Shown here: piece by piece, positions 48,464 through 57,776 of the stretch
Layout: each line of letters opens with the position of its first letter
Position numbering within the stretch: the first letter of the stretch is position 1
Assembly: GCF_023715415.1 (NCBI RefSeq)
Contig: NZ_JAMBOB010000005.1
Coordinates: forward strand, 124,001-188,000
DNA length: 64,000 bases
Reading direction: 5' to 3'
Source of the DNA: Neobacillus niacini
GTDB lineage: Bacteria > Bacillota > Bacilli > Bacillales > Cytobacillaceae
The notes under the pieces: model-generated
Database searches by the model: none
The model's input: the letters and a program-made list of their open reading frames with translations, nothing else
What the model was told of the DNA's origin: nothing
Made by a program: the position numbers and the translations under genes

Positions 48464-49441
48464 ATGACTAGAAAAGTATTAGTATTAGGGGAAACGCGTG
48501 ACGGTTCTTTACGTAATGTATCTTTCGAAGCAATTGCTGCGGCAAAGACTGTAGCAGAGGGCGGAGAAGTGGTAGCTGTTTTAATCGGAGAAAATGTTAG
48601 CGCTTTAGGAGCAGAATTAATTCAATATGGTGCTGACCGTGTGGTTGTTGTCGAGGATGAAAAGTTAAAGCAATATACATCTGATGGTTTTGCACAAAGC
48701 TTGCTTGCTGTTATTGAAAAAGAAATCCCAGAAGGATTAATTTTGGGACATACTTCCCTTGGAAAGGATCTTTCACCAAGGATTGCTGCGAAGCTGGCAT
48801 CTGGTTTAATTTCTGATGCAACTTCTGTTGAAGTAGCAGGCGGAAATGTTGTCTTTACAAGACCAATCTATTCTGGTAAAGCATTTGAAAAGAAAATCGT
48901 AACGGACGGATTAATTTTTGCAACAGTAAGACCTAACAATATTGCACCACTTGAAAAGGATGAGAGTAGAGCTGGTGAAGTTGCCTCTCTATCTGTTGAA
49001 ATTAAGGACCTTCGTGCCATTATTAAAGAAGTGGTTCGAAAAGCAAGTGAAGGTGTAGATTTAAGTGAAGCGAAAGTCGTTATCTCTGGTGGACGCGGTG
49101 TGAAAAGTGCAGATGGGTTTGAACCACTTAAAGAATTAGCGAAAGTATTAGGTGGTGCGGTTGGTGCTTCTCGGGGAGCCTGTGATGCTGACTATTGTGA
49201 CTATTCCTTACAAATCGGACAAACAGGTAAAGTTGTAACACCGGACCTTTATATTGCTTGCGGTATCTCAGGAGCAATTCAGCATTTAGCAGGTATGTCT
49301 AACTCTAAGGTAATTGTTGCGATTAACAAAGATCCAGAAGCAAATATCTTTAAAGTGGCAGATTACGGAATTGTTGGGGATTTATTTGAAGTAGTCCCAC
49401 TTTTAACAGAAGAGTTTAAAAAACTTAAAGTTCACTCATAA
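48464..49441 (+). CDS. etfA: electron transfer flavoprotein alpha subunit
   Basis: 325 residues. The C-terminal FAD-binding domain (about 200-325) shows SGGRGV near 204-209, GASRGACDADY near 228-238 and ISGAIQHLAGMSNSKVIVAINKD near 264-286, the standard EtfA signatures. The N-terminal domain (1-190) pairs with EtfB. GCAGGAGGG precedes the ATG. Last gene of the operon, followed by a perfect-stem terminator. Confidence 0.97.
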   Translation: MTRKVLVLGETRDGSLRNVSFEAIAAAKTVAEGGEVVAVLIGENVSALGAELIQYGADRVVVVEDEKLKQYTSDGFAQSLLAVIEKEIPEGLILGHTSLGKDLSPRIAAKLASGLISDATSVEVAGGNVVFTRPIYSGKAFEKKIVTDGLIFATVRPNNIAPLEKDESRAGEVASLSVEIKDLRAIIKEVVRKASEGVDLSEAKVVISGGRGVKSADGFEPLKELAKVLGGAVGASRGACDADYCDYSLQIGQTGKVVTPDLYIACGISGAIQHLAGMSNSKVIVAINKDPEANIFKVADYGIVGDLFEVVPLLTEEFKKLKVHS

Positions 49442-49447
49442 TATAAG

Positions 49448-49478
49448 GGCGAGCAGCGGCAAACTGCTCGCTTTTTCT
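49448..49478 (+). terminator. terminator of fadR-fadB-etfBA
   Basis: GCGAGCAG pairs with CTGCTCGC around CGGCAAA, then TTTTT. Confidence 0.92.
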
Positions 49479-49602
49479 CATATAATAAGCCGGAATACTT
49501 ACTGTATTTTAGGGGAAATTATTGCGAGACAGATTATTAGCATGATGGTTTAAACAATGCTATACTTTCGTTGTAATTAGTATTAATTAGGAGGCAAAAT
49601 AA

Positions 49603-49917
49603 ATGGCTATTTCAAATGTAACAGATGCAAATTTCTCTGCTGAAACAGGCTCTGGCCTTGTGCTTGCAGATTTCTGGGCTCCATGGTGTGGACCTTGTAA
49701 AATGATCGCTCCCGTTCTTGAAGAACTTGATTCAGAAATGGGCGACAAAGTTAAAATTGTGAAATTAGATGTAGACGATAACCAAGAAACTGCTGCTAAA
49801 TACGGCGTTATGAGCATCCCTACACTTCTAGTTTTCAAAAATGGCGAAGTAGTTGACAAAGTTGTCGGCTTCCAGCCTAAAGATGCTTTAGCAGGTGTGT
49901 TAGAAAAGCACGCATAA
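49603..49917 (+). CDS. trxA: thioredoxin
   Basis: 104 residues. This general disulfide reductase has active site WCGPC at 28-32 and the cis-proline loop MSIPTLLVF at about 71-79. AGGAGGCAAA precedes the ATG. TATACT at 49561-49566 is a likely -10. In B. subtilis trxA is essential and stress induced, partly through Spx; I could not place an Spx element with confidence. Monocistronic between terminators, next to uvrC as in B. subtilis. Confidence 0.98.
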   Translation: MAISNVTDANFSAETGSGLVLADFWAPWCGPCKMIAPVLEELDSEMGDKVKIVKLDVDDNQETAAKYGVMSIPTLLVFKNGEVVDKVVGFQPKDALAGVLEKHA

Positions 49918-49924
49918 GCACAGA

Positions 49925-49965
49925 TAACCTTAGCTAGTTTACACTGGCTAAGGTTTTTTATTTTT
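49925..49965 (+). terminator. terminator after trxA
   Basis: AACCTTAGC pairs with GCTAAGGTT, with partial inner pairing, then TTTTTATTTTT. Confidence 0.9.
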
Positions 49966-50046
49966 GGAAAAAACATCAGGCTTTTCTTTATCAGTGCTAT
50001 GATTTAAAATTTACAGATAGATAAAGACGGAGAGGAGCAGCTAAGA

Positions 50047-51819
50047 ATGAATGAAAATATTAAACAAAAGTTAACACTGCTGCCTGATCAGCCTGGCTGC
50101 TACTTGATGAAAGACCGTCAGGGAACGATCATTTATGTTGGTAAAGCAAAAATACTAAAAAATCGTGTACGCTCTTATTTTACTGGGTCACACGATGGAA
50201 AAACGTTCAGACTCGTCAATGAGATTGAGGACTTCGAATATATTGTCACCTCATCCAATATTGAGGCGCTGTTACTTGAATTAAATTTAATCAAAAAATA
50301 CGACCCAAAATATAACGTCATGCTGAAGGATGATAAAACCTATCCGTTTATTAAGTTAACCGCGGAAAGACATCCAAAGCTAATCATAACAAGAAAAGTA
50401 AAAAAGGATAAAGGCAAGTACTTTGGTCCGTATCCAAACGTTATGGCAGCAAATGAAACAAAAAAGCTCCTAGACCGGATTTACCCATTGCGAAAATGTT
50501 CAACCCTTCCTGACCGGGTTTGCTTGTATTACCATTTAGGACAGTGCCTGGCACCATGTGTCAATGAGGTCCATGAAGAGCAATACAAGCAAATGACAGA
50601 CGAAATTACCCGCTTCCTTAATGGCGGTTATAAAGAGATAAAAAAAGAACTGACTGAAAAAATGGCCAGCGCTTCTGAGGAATTGGATTTTGAACGTGCA
50701 AAGGAATTCCGCGACAAGATTATTCATATCGAGACGATTATGGAAAAGCAAAAAATCACGATGACAGATTTTACTGACCGTGATGTATTTGGCTATGCAG
50801 TCGACAAAGGCTGGATGTGTGTACAAGTTTTCTTCGTACGCCAAGGAAAACTAATCGAACGTGATGTTTCCATGTTTCCCATTTACAATGAGCCAGAAGA
50901 AGAGATTCTCACTTTCCTTGGTCAATTTTACGAAAAATCCAATCATTTCAAACCAAAAGAAATTTTCATTCAAGATGAAGTTGACTTAAATATAGCAGAG
51001 CAGCTTCTTCAAGTGAAAGTACTCAAGCCACAGCGTGGTCAGAAAAAAGATTTGATTAAAATGGCCATCAAAAATGCAAAAATAGCACTGAATGAGAAAT
51101 TTTCACTGATTGAAAAGGATGAGGTACGAACTATCAAAGCAGTTGAAAATCTTGGAGAACTTATGGGTATTTATACCCCTCACCGAATAGAGTCTTTCGA
51201 TAATTCTAATATTCAAGGGACGGATCCGGTATCTGCCATGGTCGTATTTATCGACGGAAAGCCGAATAAACGTGAGTATCGAAAGTATAAGATAAAGTCG
51301 GTTAAAGGTCCTGATGATTATGAATCGATGCGTGAAGTAACGAGAAGGAGATATTCAAGAGCTTTAAAAGAAGAATTGCCACTTCCAGACTTAATTATCA
51401 TTGATGGTGGAAAAGGACATGTGGAGGCTGTCAGAGACGTGCTAGAGAACGAGCTTGGCTTAGATATCCCACTGGCTGGATTGGTGAAGGATGATAAGCA
51501 CAAAACTTCTAATTTGTTATATGGGAATCCACTTGAAATTATCCCGCTTGGCAGAAACAGCCAAGAGTTTTATTTATTACAAAGAATTCAAGATGAAGTT
51601 CACCGTTTTGCGATTACCTTCCATCGTCAAACTCGTGGAAAGAGTGCATTTCAATCGGTGCTCGATGACATTCCAGGTGTAGGTGAAAAAAGGAAAAAGC
51701 AATTATTAAAGGAATTTGGTTCGGTTAAGAAAATGAAAGAAGCTACATTTGAAGAATTTAGAGCCCTGGGTATTCCAGCTCCCGTAGTAGAAGAATTAAT
51801 GAAAAAACTTCAAACCTAG
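50047..51819 (+). CDS. uvrC: excinuclease ABC subunit C
   Basis: 590 residues. It makes both incisions in nucleotide excision repair. The N-terminal GIY-YIG nuclease has [19 protein letters not shown] at 16-34. The UVR domain that contacts UvrB (about 200-235) is [14 protein letters not shown]. The RNase H-like nuclease begins near 380 with [21 protein letters not shown], and tandem HhH motifs ([14 protein letters not shown]) are at the C-terminus. GGAGAGGAGC precedes the ATG. Confidence 0.98.
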   Translation: MNENIKQKLTLLPDQPGCYLMKDRQGTIIYVGKAKILKNRVRSYFTGSHDGKTFRLVNEIEDFEYIVTSSNIEALLLELNLIKKYDPKYNVMLKDDKTYPFIKLTAERHPKLIITRKVKKDKGKYFGPYPNVMAANETKKLLDRIYPLRKCSTLPDRVCLYYHLGQCLAPCVNEVHEEQYKQMTDEITRFLNGGYKEIKKELTEKMASASEELDFERAKEFRDKIIHIETIMEKQKITMTDFTDRDVFGYAVDKGWMCVQVFFVRQGKLIERDVSMFPIYNEPEEEILTFLGQFYEKSNHFKPKEIFIQDEVDLNIAEQLLQVKVLKPQRGQKKDLIKMAIKNAKIALNEKFSLIEKDEVRTIKAVENLGELMGIYTPHRIESFDNSNIQGTDPVSAMVVFIDGKPNKREYRKYKIKSVKGPDDYESMREVTRRRYSRALKEELPLPDLIIIDGGKGHVEAVRDVLENELGLDIPLAGLVKDDKHKTSNLLYGNPLEIIPLGRNSQEFYLLQRIQDEVHRFAITFHRQTRGKSAFQSVLDDIPGVGEKRKKQLLKEFGSVKKMKEATFEEFRALGIPAPVVEELMKKLQT

Positions 51820-51822
51820 TGA

Positions 51823-51851
51823 TTGTCAGAATAATGGCACTATGCTATAAT
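51823..51851 (+). promoter_or_regulatory. sigma-A promoter of the lysC leader
   Basis: TTGTCA at 51823-51828, 17 bp, TATAAT at 51846-51851, starting just after the uvrC stop. Confidence 0.75.
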
Positions 51852-51884
51852 GAGTGAAAATTATATTACTATCACTTTTTAATA

Positions 51885-52135
51885 CTAAAGTGAAGGTAGA
51901 GGTGCGAGCTTCAAGAGTAATGATTCAGAGAAGGATGAGCTTCTGGGAAGAATCATGAAAGGGGATGTTCGCCGAAGTGAAGAAAGTCTCATTTCTTTCT
52001 TTGCTGGTCTGAGTATTGAATAAATACCGGATTGTCAAGACGTCATGTCTTGGAGAGCTATCTTACATTGTAGACGCGAAAATTTTTTTGTGTATTCAAG
52101 CAATGAGATGCCCTCTCATTGCTTTTTTCTTTTTT
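51885..52135 (+). ncRNA. lysine riboswitch (L box) upstream of lysC
   Basis: The conserved L-box strings appear in order: GGTAGAGGTGCG (51895-51906), GAGTAATGA, GGGATGTTCGCCGAAG (about 51962-51977), GCTGGTCTGAGTATTG and TTGGAGAGCTATCTTA (about 52050-52065). They end in the terminator AAGCAATGAGA/TCTCATTGCTT with a T tract at 52099-52133. Lysine binding should favour termination. Confidence 0.95.
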
Positions 52136-52188
52136 TGCGGGGAAAACTATAATGATAGCTAAACCTATAACTGAAAGCAGGGGAAAAG

Positions 52189-53409
52189 ATGGGTTTAATT
52201 GTTCAAAAGTTTGGCGGCACTTCAGTAGGTAGTGTGGAAAAAATACTTAATGTAGTACAGCGGGTAAAGGCGGAAACTGCTCAGGGGAATCAGGTGGTTG
52301 TGGTTGTTTCTGCAATGGGGAAATCAACGGATCAGCTGGTGGATTTAGCGAAGGAAATTTCTGGACAGCCAAATAAACGGGATATGGATATGCTGTTAAG
52401 CACAGGAGAACAGGTGACAATCGCTTTATTGTCAATGGCATTAAATGAGCAAAAGCTGCCTGCCGTTTCGTTTACAGGCTGGCAGGCTGGAATTGTCACA
52501 GAGCCTATCCATGGAAATGCCCGCATTACAACGATTAATGCAGAAGCGGTAAAGAATCAGCTAGCTGCTGGCAAAGTGGTGATTGTCGCAGGATTCCAAG
52601 GGATTACCGAAAATGGCGAGATTACAACTCTTGGCCGAGGCGGTTCTGATACCACAGCGGTGGCGCTTGCAGCAACGCTTAAGGCTGATAAATGCGATAT
52701 ATATACCGATGTAACCGGAGTTTTCACGACAGATCCACGATATGTGAAGAGTGCACGTAAATTAAAATCAGTGTCTTATGATGAAATGCTTGAGCTAGCA
52801 AATTTAGGAGCCGGTGTCCTGCACCCGAGAGCAGTAGAATTTGCGAAAAACTATCAAGTACGACTTGAAGTTCGTTCAAGTTTGGAGAGAGTAGAAGGAA
52901 CAGTGATTGAGGAGGAAGCATCAATGGAACAAAACCTGGTAGTCCGTGGAGTGGCATTTGAAGATGAAATTACAAAGGTGAGCGTGTTAGGGCTGGCTAA
53001 TTCTTTAACTAGTTTATCAACCATCTTTACAACATTAGCTGAGAATCATTTAAACGTCGATATCATTGTTCAAAGCACAACAGATGCAGAAACAGCAAAT
53101 CTTGCTTTCTCGATTAAAACAGATGACCTATTAGAGACGTTAAATGTCCTTGAAAATAACAAGGATGTTCTGAATTATGATCAGCTTGACGCAGAAAATA
53201 AATTGGCGAAGGTGTCTATCGTTGGTTCCGGAATGATTTCAAATCCAGGTGTTGCAGCCAAAATGTTTGAAGTACTGGCGGCCAACCAGATTCAAATAAA
53301 AATGGTCAGCACCTCAGAAATTAAAGTCTCAGCAGTAGTCGAAGAAAAACACATGCTAAAAGCAGTAGAAGTCCTGCACCAAGCATTTGGTCTAAATAGC
53401 GAAGTGTAA
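52189..53409 (+). CDS. lysC: aspartate kinase II, lysine-sensitive, alpha subunit
   Basis: 406 residues. It phosphorylates aspartate, the first step to lysine, threonine, methionine and diaminopimelate. The kinase domain has KFGGTSVG at 7-14 and TTLGRGGSDTTAVALA near 146-161. Two ACT domains (about 265-406) bind lysine. The ATG follows GCAGGGG. An internal start in the same frame produces the separate beta subunit (next entry). The upstream riboswitch gives a second level of lysine control. Terminated by a long perfect hairpin. Confidence 0.97.
   Translation: MGLIVQKFGGTSVGSVEKILNVVQRVKAETAQGNQVVVVVSAMGKSTDQLVDLAKEISGQPNKRDMDMLLSTGEQVTIALLSMALNEQKLPAVSFTGWQAGIVTEPIHGNARITTINAEAVKNQLAAGKVVIVAGFQGITENGEITTLGRGGSDTTAVALAATLKADKCDIYTDVTGVFTTDPRYVKSARKLKSVSYDEMLELANLGAGVLHPRAVEFAKNYQVRLEVRSSLERVEGTVIEEEASMEQNLVVRGVAFEDEITKVSVLGLANSLTSLSTIFTTLAENHLNVDIIVQSTTDAETANLAFSIKTDDLLETLNVLENNKDVLNYDQLDAENKLAKVSIVGSGMISNPGVAAKMFEVLAANQIQIKMVSTSEIKVSAVVEEKHMLKAVEVLHQAFGLNSEV
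52924..53409 (+). CDS. lysC: aspartate kinase II beta subunit from internal start in lysC
   Basis: TTGAGGAGGAAGC at 52907-52919 is a full ribosome-binding site 7 nt before an in-frame ATG (52924). The 161-residue product starts MEQNLVVRGV and contains only the ACT regulatory domains. B. subtilis aspartokinase II is known to be an alpha2-beta2 enzyme whose beta subunit comes from just such an in-phase overlapping start, so this is a conserved feature and not chance. Confidence 0.85.
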   Translation: MEQNLVVRGVAFEDEITKVSVLGLANSLTSLSTIFTTLAENHLNVDIIVQSTTDAETANLAFSIKTDDLLETLNVLENNKDVLNYDQLDAENKLAKVSIVGSGMISNPGVAAKMFEVLAANQIQIKMVSTSEIKVSAVVEEKHMLKAVEVLHQAFGLNSEV

Positions 53410-53415
53410 AAAATA

Positions 53416-53456
53416 AAAAACATTCCTTGAAGGAACTCCTTCAAGGAATGTTTTTA
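53416..53456 (+). terminator. terminator after lysC
   Basis: AAAACATTCCTTGAAGG pairs with CCTTCAAGGAATGTTTT around AACT, followed by T residues. Confidence 0.93.
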
Positions 53457-53461
53457 CTCTT

Positions 53462-53547
53462 AGTGTCCGCCTGAGGTGGACAGTGTCCACGGATGGTGAC
53501 AGGCACCATTAATGGCGGCACCATTAATGGCGGTTGTTAATGGCACC
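53462..53547. repeat. compound small repeat, dispersed-element-like
   Basis: TGTCCGCCT and AGGTGGACA form an inverted repeat at 53464-53482. TGTCCACGGATGGTGACAGGCACC follows in pieces, then GGCACCATTAATGGC occurs twice in tandem with a third degenerate GTTAATGGCACCATC. The TGTCCAC...GGTGACAGGCACC type of string recurs in many Bacillaceae genomes as intergenic repeats, as I recall. No coding potential. Confidence 0.6.
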
Positions 53548-53548
53548 A

Positions 53549-54001
53549 TCAAATAGTGTCTTTTCGATCCCATTTGACGGTGAATTGGACTTTGTTTGCT
53601 TTTTTTATTGGGTGTTCAAAGGTTTCGGCGATGACTTGTTTTTGGTGTTGGATTTGCTCCGCAAGGAAGCCTGCTTCGATTTGGAAGTAGTGTTCTGCTT
53701 TTGATTTGACTCGTGAAACGATTAACGGGCTGACTAGTTCGAATTCGATTTCATCTTTTCGCTCTTTTTTTATTTCGAGCTGTCCCCAGGAGGCTCTTGA
53801 AAAGAATTCGATGATGTCATCAAGTGTATTTAATGGGTGTTTACGAGCTAAACTTTTTCCAGCCCAATACAGAATCTCTGGGGTGTCCTTGCCTAAGATT
53901 TCGGGCAATACGAATTCCCTGATTAGTTCATAACCAAATAGTGAAATATTTCTTGATTCATCGGATTGTAAAGTAAGTTCGACGGCAGTACTTTCATTCA
54001 T
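53549..54001 (-). CDS. yslB: DUF2507 family protein YslB
   Basis: 150 residues, soluble. It matches YslB of B. subtilis (DUF2507), related to the V4R/heme-NO-binding-like fold; the function is unknown. Recognisable parts are the N-terminal FGYELIREFVLPEILG (about 22-37), ILYWAGKSLARKHP and a C-terminal FEHPIKKANKVQFTVKWD. The frame opens three codons earlier (54010), but AGAGGGG on the minus strand overlaps that ATG, so the ATG at 54001 is preferred. Convergent with lysC, divergent from sdhC. Confidence 0.88.
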   Translation of the reverse strand: MNESTAVELTLQSDESRNISLFGYELIREFVLPEILGKDTPEILYWAGKSLARKHPLNTLDDIIEFFSRASWGQLEIKKERKDEIEFELVSPLIVSRVKSKAEHYFQIEAGFLAEQIQHQKQVIAETFEHPIKKANKVQFTVKWDRKDTI

Positions 54002-54316
54002 AAATAGCATCCCCTCTTTCTACCATTCTATTATATACAATAACGTCTTTAAGTAAGAACACTTTTTATGGAATATAGTGTAAAGCATTAGAGTGGTAAA
54101 GGATTGTTATCTTGCAATACAATAGCCCATCTTTCATCATAATTTATGTTTCCCAATTAACAATATAGACTATGAAGAAAATTTAATTATTCGTTGTAAT
54201 TCTACTGGATTTAATACTAGATAATTCCATTTTCAAGTAGAGAAACTTATAATTTATTATAATATCAATATATTTTAAAAATTTTATTTTTATCCAACTT
54301 TTGTGTATACGTTTTC

Positions 54317-54345
54317 TTGACGCTTATACCCGTTGGGAGTAAAAT
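54317..54345 (+). promoter_or_regulatory. sigma-A promoter of sdhCAB
   Basis: TTGACG at 54317-54322, 17 bp, TAAAAT at 54340-54345. The 440-bp gap between yslB and sdhC is AT-rich with no gene; a roughly 90-nt leader runs to sdhC. No cre match was seen in it. Confidence 0.7.
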
Positions 54346-54449
54346 GGACATGTCACATATTTGTCACAGTGGTGCTAAGTTTGAATCTATTTAAATTAAA
54401 TTGTGAAAAAAGGCTTAACATCATGTTAAAAATTCAAGGGGGGTTAATT

Positions 54450-55058
54450 ATGGCGGGGAATCGAGAGTTTTTGAATCGAAGATTGCATTCATTACTAGGA
54501 GTAATTCCAATAGGTTTATTCCTTGTGCAGCATCTAGTAGTCAACCATTTTGCTACAGGAGGGGCTGAGTCCTTTAACAAAGCTGCAGATTTTATGGGGA
54601 ACCTACCTTTTAGAATTGTCCTAGAAACTGTAATTATTTATTTACCAATTTTATTTCATGCAATCTATGGGCTTTATATTGCATTTACTGCAAAAAACAA
54701 CGCAGGAAAATATGGATATTTCAGAAACTGGATGTTCCTATTACAGCGTGTTTCAGGTGTAATTACGCTAATCTTTATTACATGGCACGTATGGCAAACT
54801 CGCGTTGCAGCAGCATTTGGTGCCCATGTTAACTATGACATGATGGCTGATATCTTATCTTCACCATTCATGCTTACTTTCTATTTGATTGGTGTCATTT
54901 CAACGATTTTCCACTTTGCGAACGGTTTGTGGTCATTCTTGGTTAGCTGGGGTATTACAGTTTCCCCACGTTCTCAAGTAATTTCTACATATTTTACAAT
55001 TGGAGTTTTCGTGGTTCTTTCAATTGTAGGAATTAGAGCAATCTTAGCTTTTATTTAA
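54450..55058 (+). CDS. sdhC: succinate dehydrogenase cytochrome b558 subunit
   Basis: 202 residues with five membrane helices, the Bacillus-type diheme anchor of complex II. Histidines suited to heme ligation lie in the helices: LVQHLVVNHF (near 26 and 31), LFHAIYG (about 70), TWHVWQ (about 113) and IFHFANG (about 155). It anchors SdhAB and passes electrons to menaquinone. The long upstream frame from 54333 crosses the promoter; the ATG at 54450 follows AAGGGGGGT. First gene of sdhCAB. Confidence 0.96.
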   Translation: MAGNREFLNRRLHSLLGVIPIGLFLVQHLVVNHFATGGAESFNKAADFMGNLPFRIVLETVIIYLPILFHAIYGLYIAFTAKNNAGKYGYFRNWMFLLQRVSGVITLIFITWHVWQTRVAAAFGAHVNYDMMADILSSPFMLTFYLIGVISTIFHFANGLWSFLVSWGITVSPRSQVISTYFTIGVFVVLSIVGIRAILAFI

Positions 55059-55121
55059 AAAATTAACTTCATACTCCGTGTTGAAAAATATCGGATTTTT
55101 GGATTAAGGGAGTGAGTCACA

Positions 55122-56879
55122 ATGAGTAAAGGTAAGGTGATCATAGTTGGCGGCGGTTTAGCCGGCTTAATGGCAACGATCAAAGTTGCAGAAACAGGGA
55201 CACCTGTAGAATTATTTTCACTTGTTCCAGTTAAGCGTTCCCACTCCGTTTGTGCCCAAGGCGGTATGAATGGAGCAGTAAATACTAAAGGAGAAGGAGA
55301 TTCTCCGTGGATACACTTTGATGATACCGTTTATGGCGGAGACTTCTTAGCTAACCAGCCGCCAGTTAAGGCGATGTGTGAAGCTGCACCTGGAATTATT
55401 CACTTAATGGACCGGATGGGTGTAATGTTTAACCGTACTCCTGAAGGACTTTTAGACTTCCGCCGTTTCGGAGGTACACAGCATTCAAGAACAGCATTTG
55501 CTGGTGCGACTACAGGTCAGCAGCTACTTTATGCATTGGACGAGCAGGTTCGTCGACACGAAGTGGCGGGTCTAGTAACAAAGTACGAAGGATGGGAATT
55601 TTTAGGATCAGTTGTCGATGAGGATGGTGTTTGCCGCGGAATCGTTGCACAAAATTTAACTTCTATGGAGATTAAATCCTTCGCAGGAGATGCTGTCATT
55701 ATGGCAACCGGCGGACCTGGAATTATTTTTGGTAAAACAACGAACTCAGTTATTAATACAGGCTCAGCTGCATCAATCGTTTATCAACAAGGTGCATATT
55801 ACGCTAATGGTGAAATGATTCAAATACACCCAACTGCTATCCCTGGAGATGATAAGCTTCGTTTAATGAGTGAATCAGCTCGTGGTGAAGGCGGTCGGGT
55901 TTGGACTTATAAAGATGGAAAACCATGGTACTTCCTGGAGGAAAAATATCCTGCTTATGGAAATCTAGTACCACGTGATATTGCAACACGTGAAATTTTC
56001 TCTGTCTGTGTAGACCAGAAGTTAGGTATTAATGGTGAAAACATGGTATACCTAGATCTTTCGCATAAGGATCCAAAAGAATTAGATATTAAACTTGGTG
56101 GAATTATTGAAATCTATGAAAAATTCATGGGTGACGATCCGCGTAAAGTTCCAATGAAAATCTTCCCTGCCGTGCACTATTCTATGGGCGGACTTTGGGT
56201 TGACTATGACCAAATGACGAACATTCCTGGCCTTTTTGCTGCAGGTGAGTGTGATTATTCACAGCACGGCGCCAATCGTTTAGGTGCGAATTCATTACTA
56301 TCTGCTATTTATGGCGGTATGGTCGTTGGGCCGAATGCAGTTAGATATATCAAGGGTCTTGAAAAGAGTTCAGATGCTGTTTCATCAACTGTATTTGATC
56401 GTCATGTCAAGGAACAAGAAGAGAAGTGGTCTTCCATTATGTCTTTAAATGGTACAGAAAATGCGTACGTTCTTCATAAAGAGCTTGGCGAATGGATGAC
56501 TGATAATGTGACAGTTGTACGTCACAATGACAGACTATTAAAAACAGATGACAAGATTCAAGAGTTATTAGAGCGTTATAAAAATATTAATATTCAAGAT
56601 ACAAGCAAATGGAGCAATCAGGGAGCAACCTTTACACGTCAATTACAAAACATGCTACAATTGGCACGCGTTATCACTATTGGTGCTTATAATCGTAATG
56701 AAAGTCGCGGTGCGCACTATAAGCCAGAGTTCCCGAACCGTGATGATGAAAACTTCTTAAAAACAACAATGGCAAAATTTGTTGATGGCTCATCTGCACC
56801 AGCTTTCCATTACGAGGAGATTGACGTTTCATTAATCAAGCCTCGTGAACGCAACTATGCAAAAAAGAAAGGGGAGTAG
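55122..56879 (+). CDS. sdhA: succinate dehydrogenase flavoprotein subunit
   Basis: 585 residues. It oxidises succinate to fumarate on a covalent FAD. The dinucleotide-binding VGGGLAGL is at 9-16 and the FAD-linking His41 in RSHSVCAQGG. HPTAIPG near 237-243, the catalytic SESARGEGG near 250-258 and QHGANRLGANSLL near 383-395 complete the site. AAGGGAGTGAG precedes the ATG. sdhB begins 6 bp after the stop. Confidence 0.98.
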   Translation: MSKGKVIIVGGGLAGLMATIKVAETGTPVELFSLVPVKRSHSVCAQGGMNGAVNTKGEGDSPWIHFDDTVYGGDFLANQPPVKAMCEAAPGIIHLMDRMGVMFNRTPEGLLDFRRFGGTQHSRTAFAGATTGQQLLYALDEQVRRHEVAGLVTKYEGWEFLGSVVDEDGVCRGIVAQNLTSMEIKSFAGDAVIMATGGPGIIFGKTTNSVINTGSAASIVYQQGAYYANGEMIQIHPTAIPGDDKLRLMSESARGEGGRVWTYKDGKPWYFLEEKYPAYGNLVPRDIATREIFSVCVDQKLGINGENMVYLDLSHKDPKELDIKLGGIIEIYEKFMGDDPRKVPMKIFPAVHYSMGGLWVDYDQMTNIPGLFAAGECDYSQHGANRLGANSLLSAIYGGMVVGPNAVRYIKGLEKSSDAVSSTVFDRHVKEQEEKWSSIMSLNGTENAYVLHKELGEWMTDNVTVVRHNDRLLKTDDKIQELLERYKNINIQDTSKWSNQGATFTRQLQNMLQLARVITIGAYNRNESRGAHYKPEFPNRDDENFLKTTMAKFVDGSSAPAFHYEEIDVSLIKPRERNYAKKKGE

Positions 56880-56885
56880 GAAGAT

Positions 56886-57647
56886 ATGTCTGAAAATAAA
56901 ACAGTGAAATTTATTGTTACACGTCAAGATAGCCCTGATTCTGCTCCTTATGAAGAGGAGTTTGAGCTAGCGTATCGTCCAAATATGAACGTAATTTCTG
57001 CTTTAATGGAAATTCGTAGAAATCCTGTCAATACAAAAGGACAAGACACTACCCCAATTACTTGGGATAGTAACTGCCTTGAAGAAGTTTGTGGAGCATG
57101 TTCAATGGTTATTAACGGAAAGCCGCGTCAATCTTGTTCGGCACTCGTTGACCAATTAGAGCAGCCAATTCGTTTAGAGCCAATGAGAACATTCCCTGTT
57201 GTCCGTGACCTACAGGTTGACCGCAGCAGAATGTTCGATGCATTAAAGAAAGTAAAAGCCTGGATACCAATCGATGGAACGTACGATTTGGGACCTGGTC
57301 CTCGTATGCCAGAGAAAAAGCGTCAATGGGCTTACGAGCTTTCAAAATGTATGACATGTGGTGTTTGTCTTGAGGCATGTCCAAATGTAAACAGCAACTC
57401 AAGCTTTATTGGACCTCAGCCGCTTTCACAAGTACGTTTGTTCAATGCTCACCCAACTGGTGAAATGAACAGATCAGAACGTTTAGAAGCGATTATGGGC
57501 GATGGTGGACTAGCAAACTGTGGTAACTCACAGAACTGTGTTCAATCATGTCCGAAAGGAATTCCATTAACTACATCGATTGCAGCTCTAAACCGTGACA
57601 CGACAATCCAAGCATTTAGAAACTTCTTTGGAAGCGATAATGCGTAA
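56886..57647 (+). CDS. sdhB: succinate dehydrogenase iron-sulfur subunit
   Basis: 253 residues. It carries electrons from SdhA to SdhC. [2Fe-2S] ligands: Cys64, Cys69, Cys72, Cys84. [4Fe-4S]: Cys155, Cys158, Cys161 and later Cys222. [3Fe-4S]: Cys165, Cys212, Cys218. Both ferredoxin modules are thus intact. AGTAGGAAG precedes the ATG. Last gene of the operon, followed by a terminator. Confidence 0.98.
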   Translation: MSENKTVKFIVTRQDSPDSAPYEEEFELAYRPNMNVISALMEIRRNPVNTKGQDTTPITWDSNCLEEVCGACSMVINGKPRQSCSALVDQLEQPIRLEPMRTFPVVRDLQVDRSRMFDALKKVKAWIPIDGTYDLGPGPRMPEKKRQWAYELSKCMTCGVCLEACPNVNSNSSFIGPQPLSQVRLFNAHPTGEMNRSERLEAIMGDGGLANCGNSQNCVQSCPKGIPLTTSIAALNRDTTIQAFRNFFGSDNA

Positions 57648-57660
57648 CTCTTAATTTAAG

Positions 57661-57698
57661 AAAAACCTTCTTTTCTATTATGAAAAGAAGGTTTTTCT
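57661..57698 (+). terminator. terminator of sdhCAB
   Basis: AAAAACCTTCTTTTC pairs with GAAAAGAAGGTTTTT around TATTAT. Confidence 0.92.
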
Positions 57699-57776
57699 AT
57701 CCAGAGGCTAGGACTTTTGAACAGCCTTTTGGTATACTAATAGTAATAATTTTTAAGTTCGGAAAAAGGATGGTAT

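Noticed and set aside
53549..53933. 75-codon plus-strand frame opposite yslB
   Set aside because: Shadow of yslB, which is a recognisable family member on the other strand.
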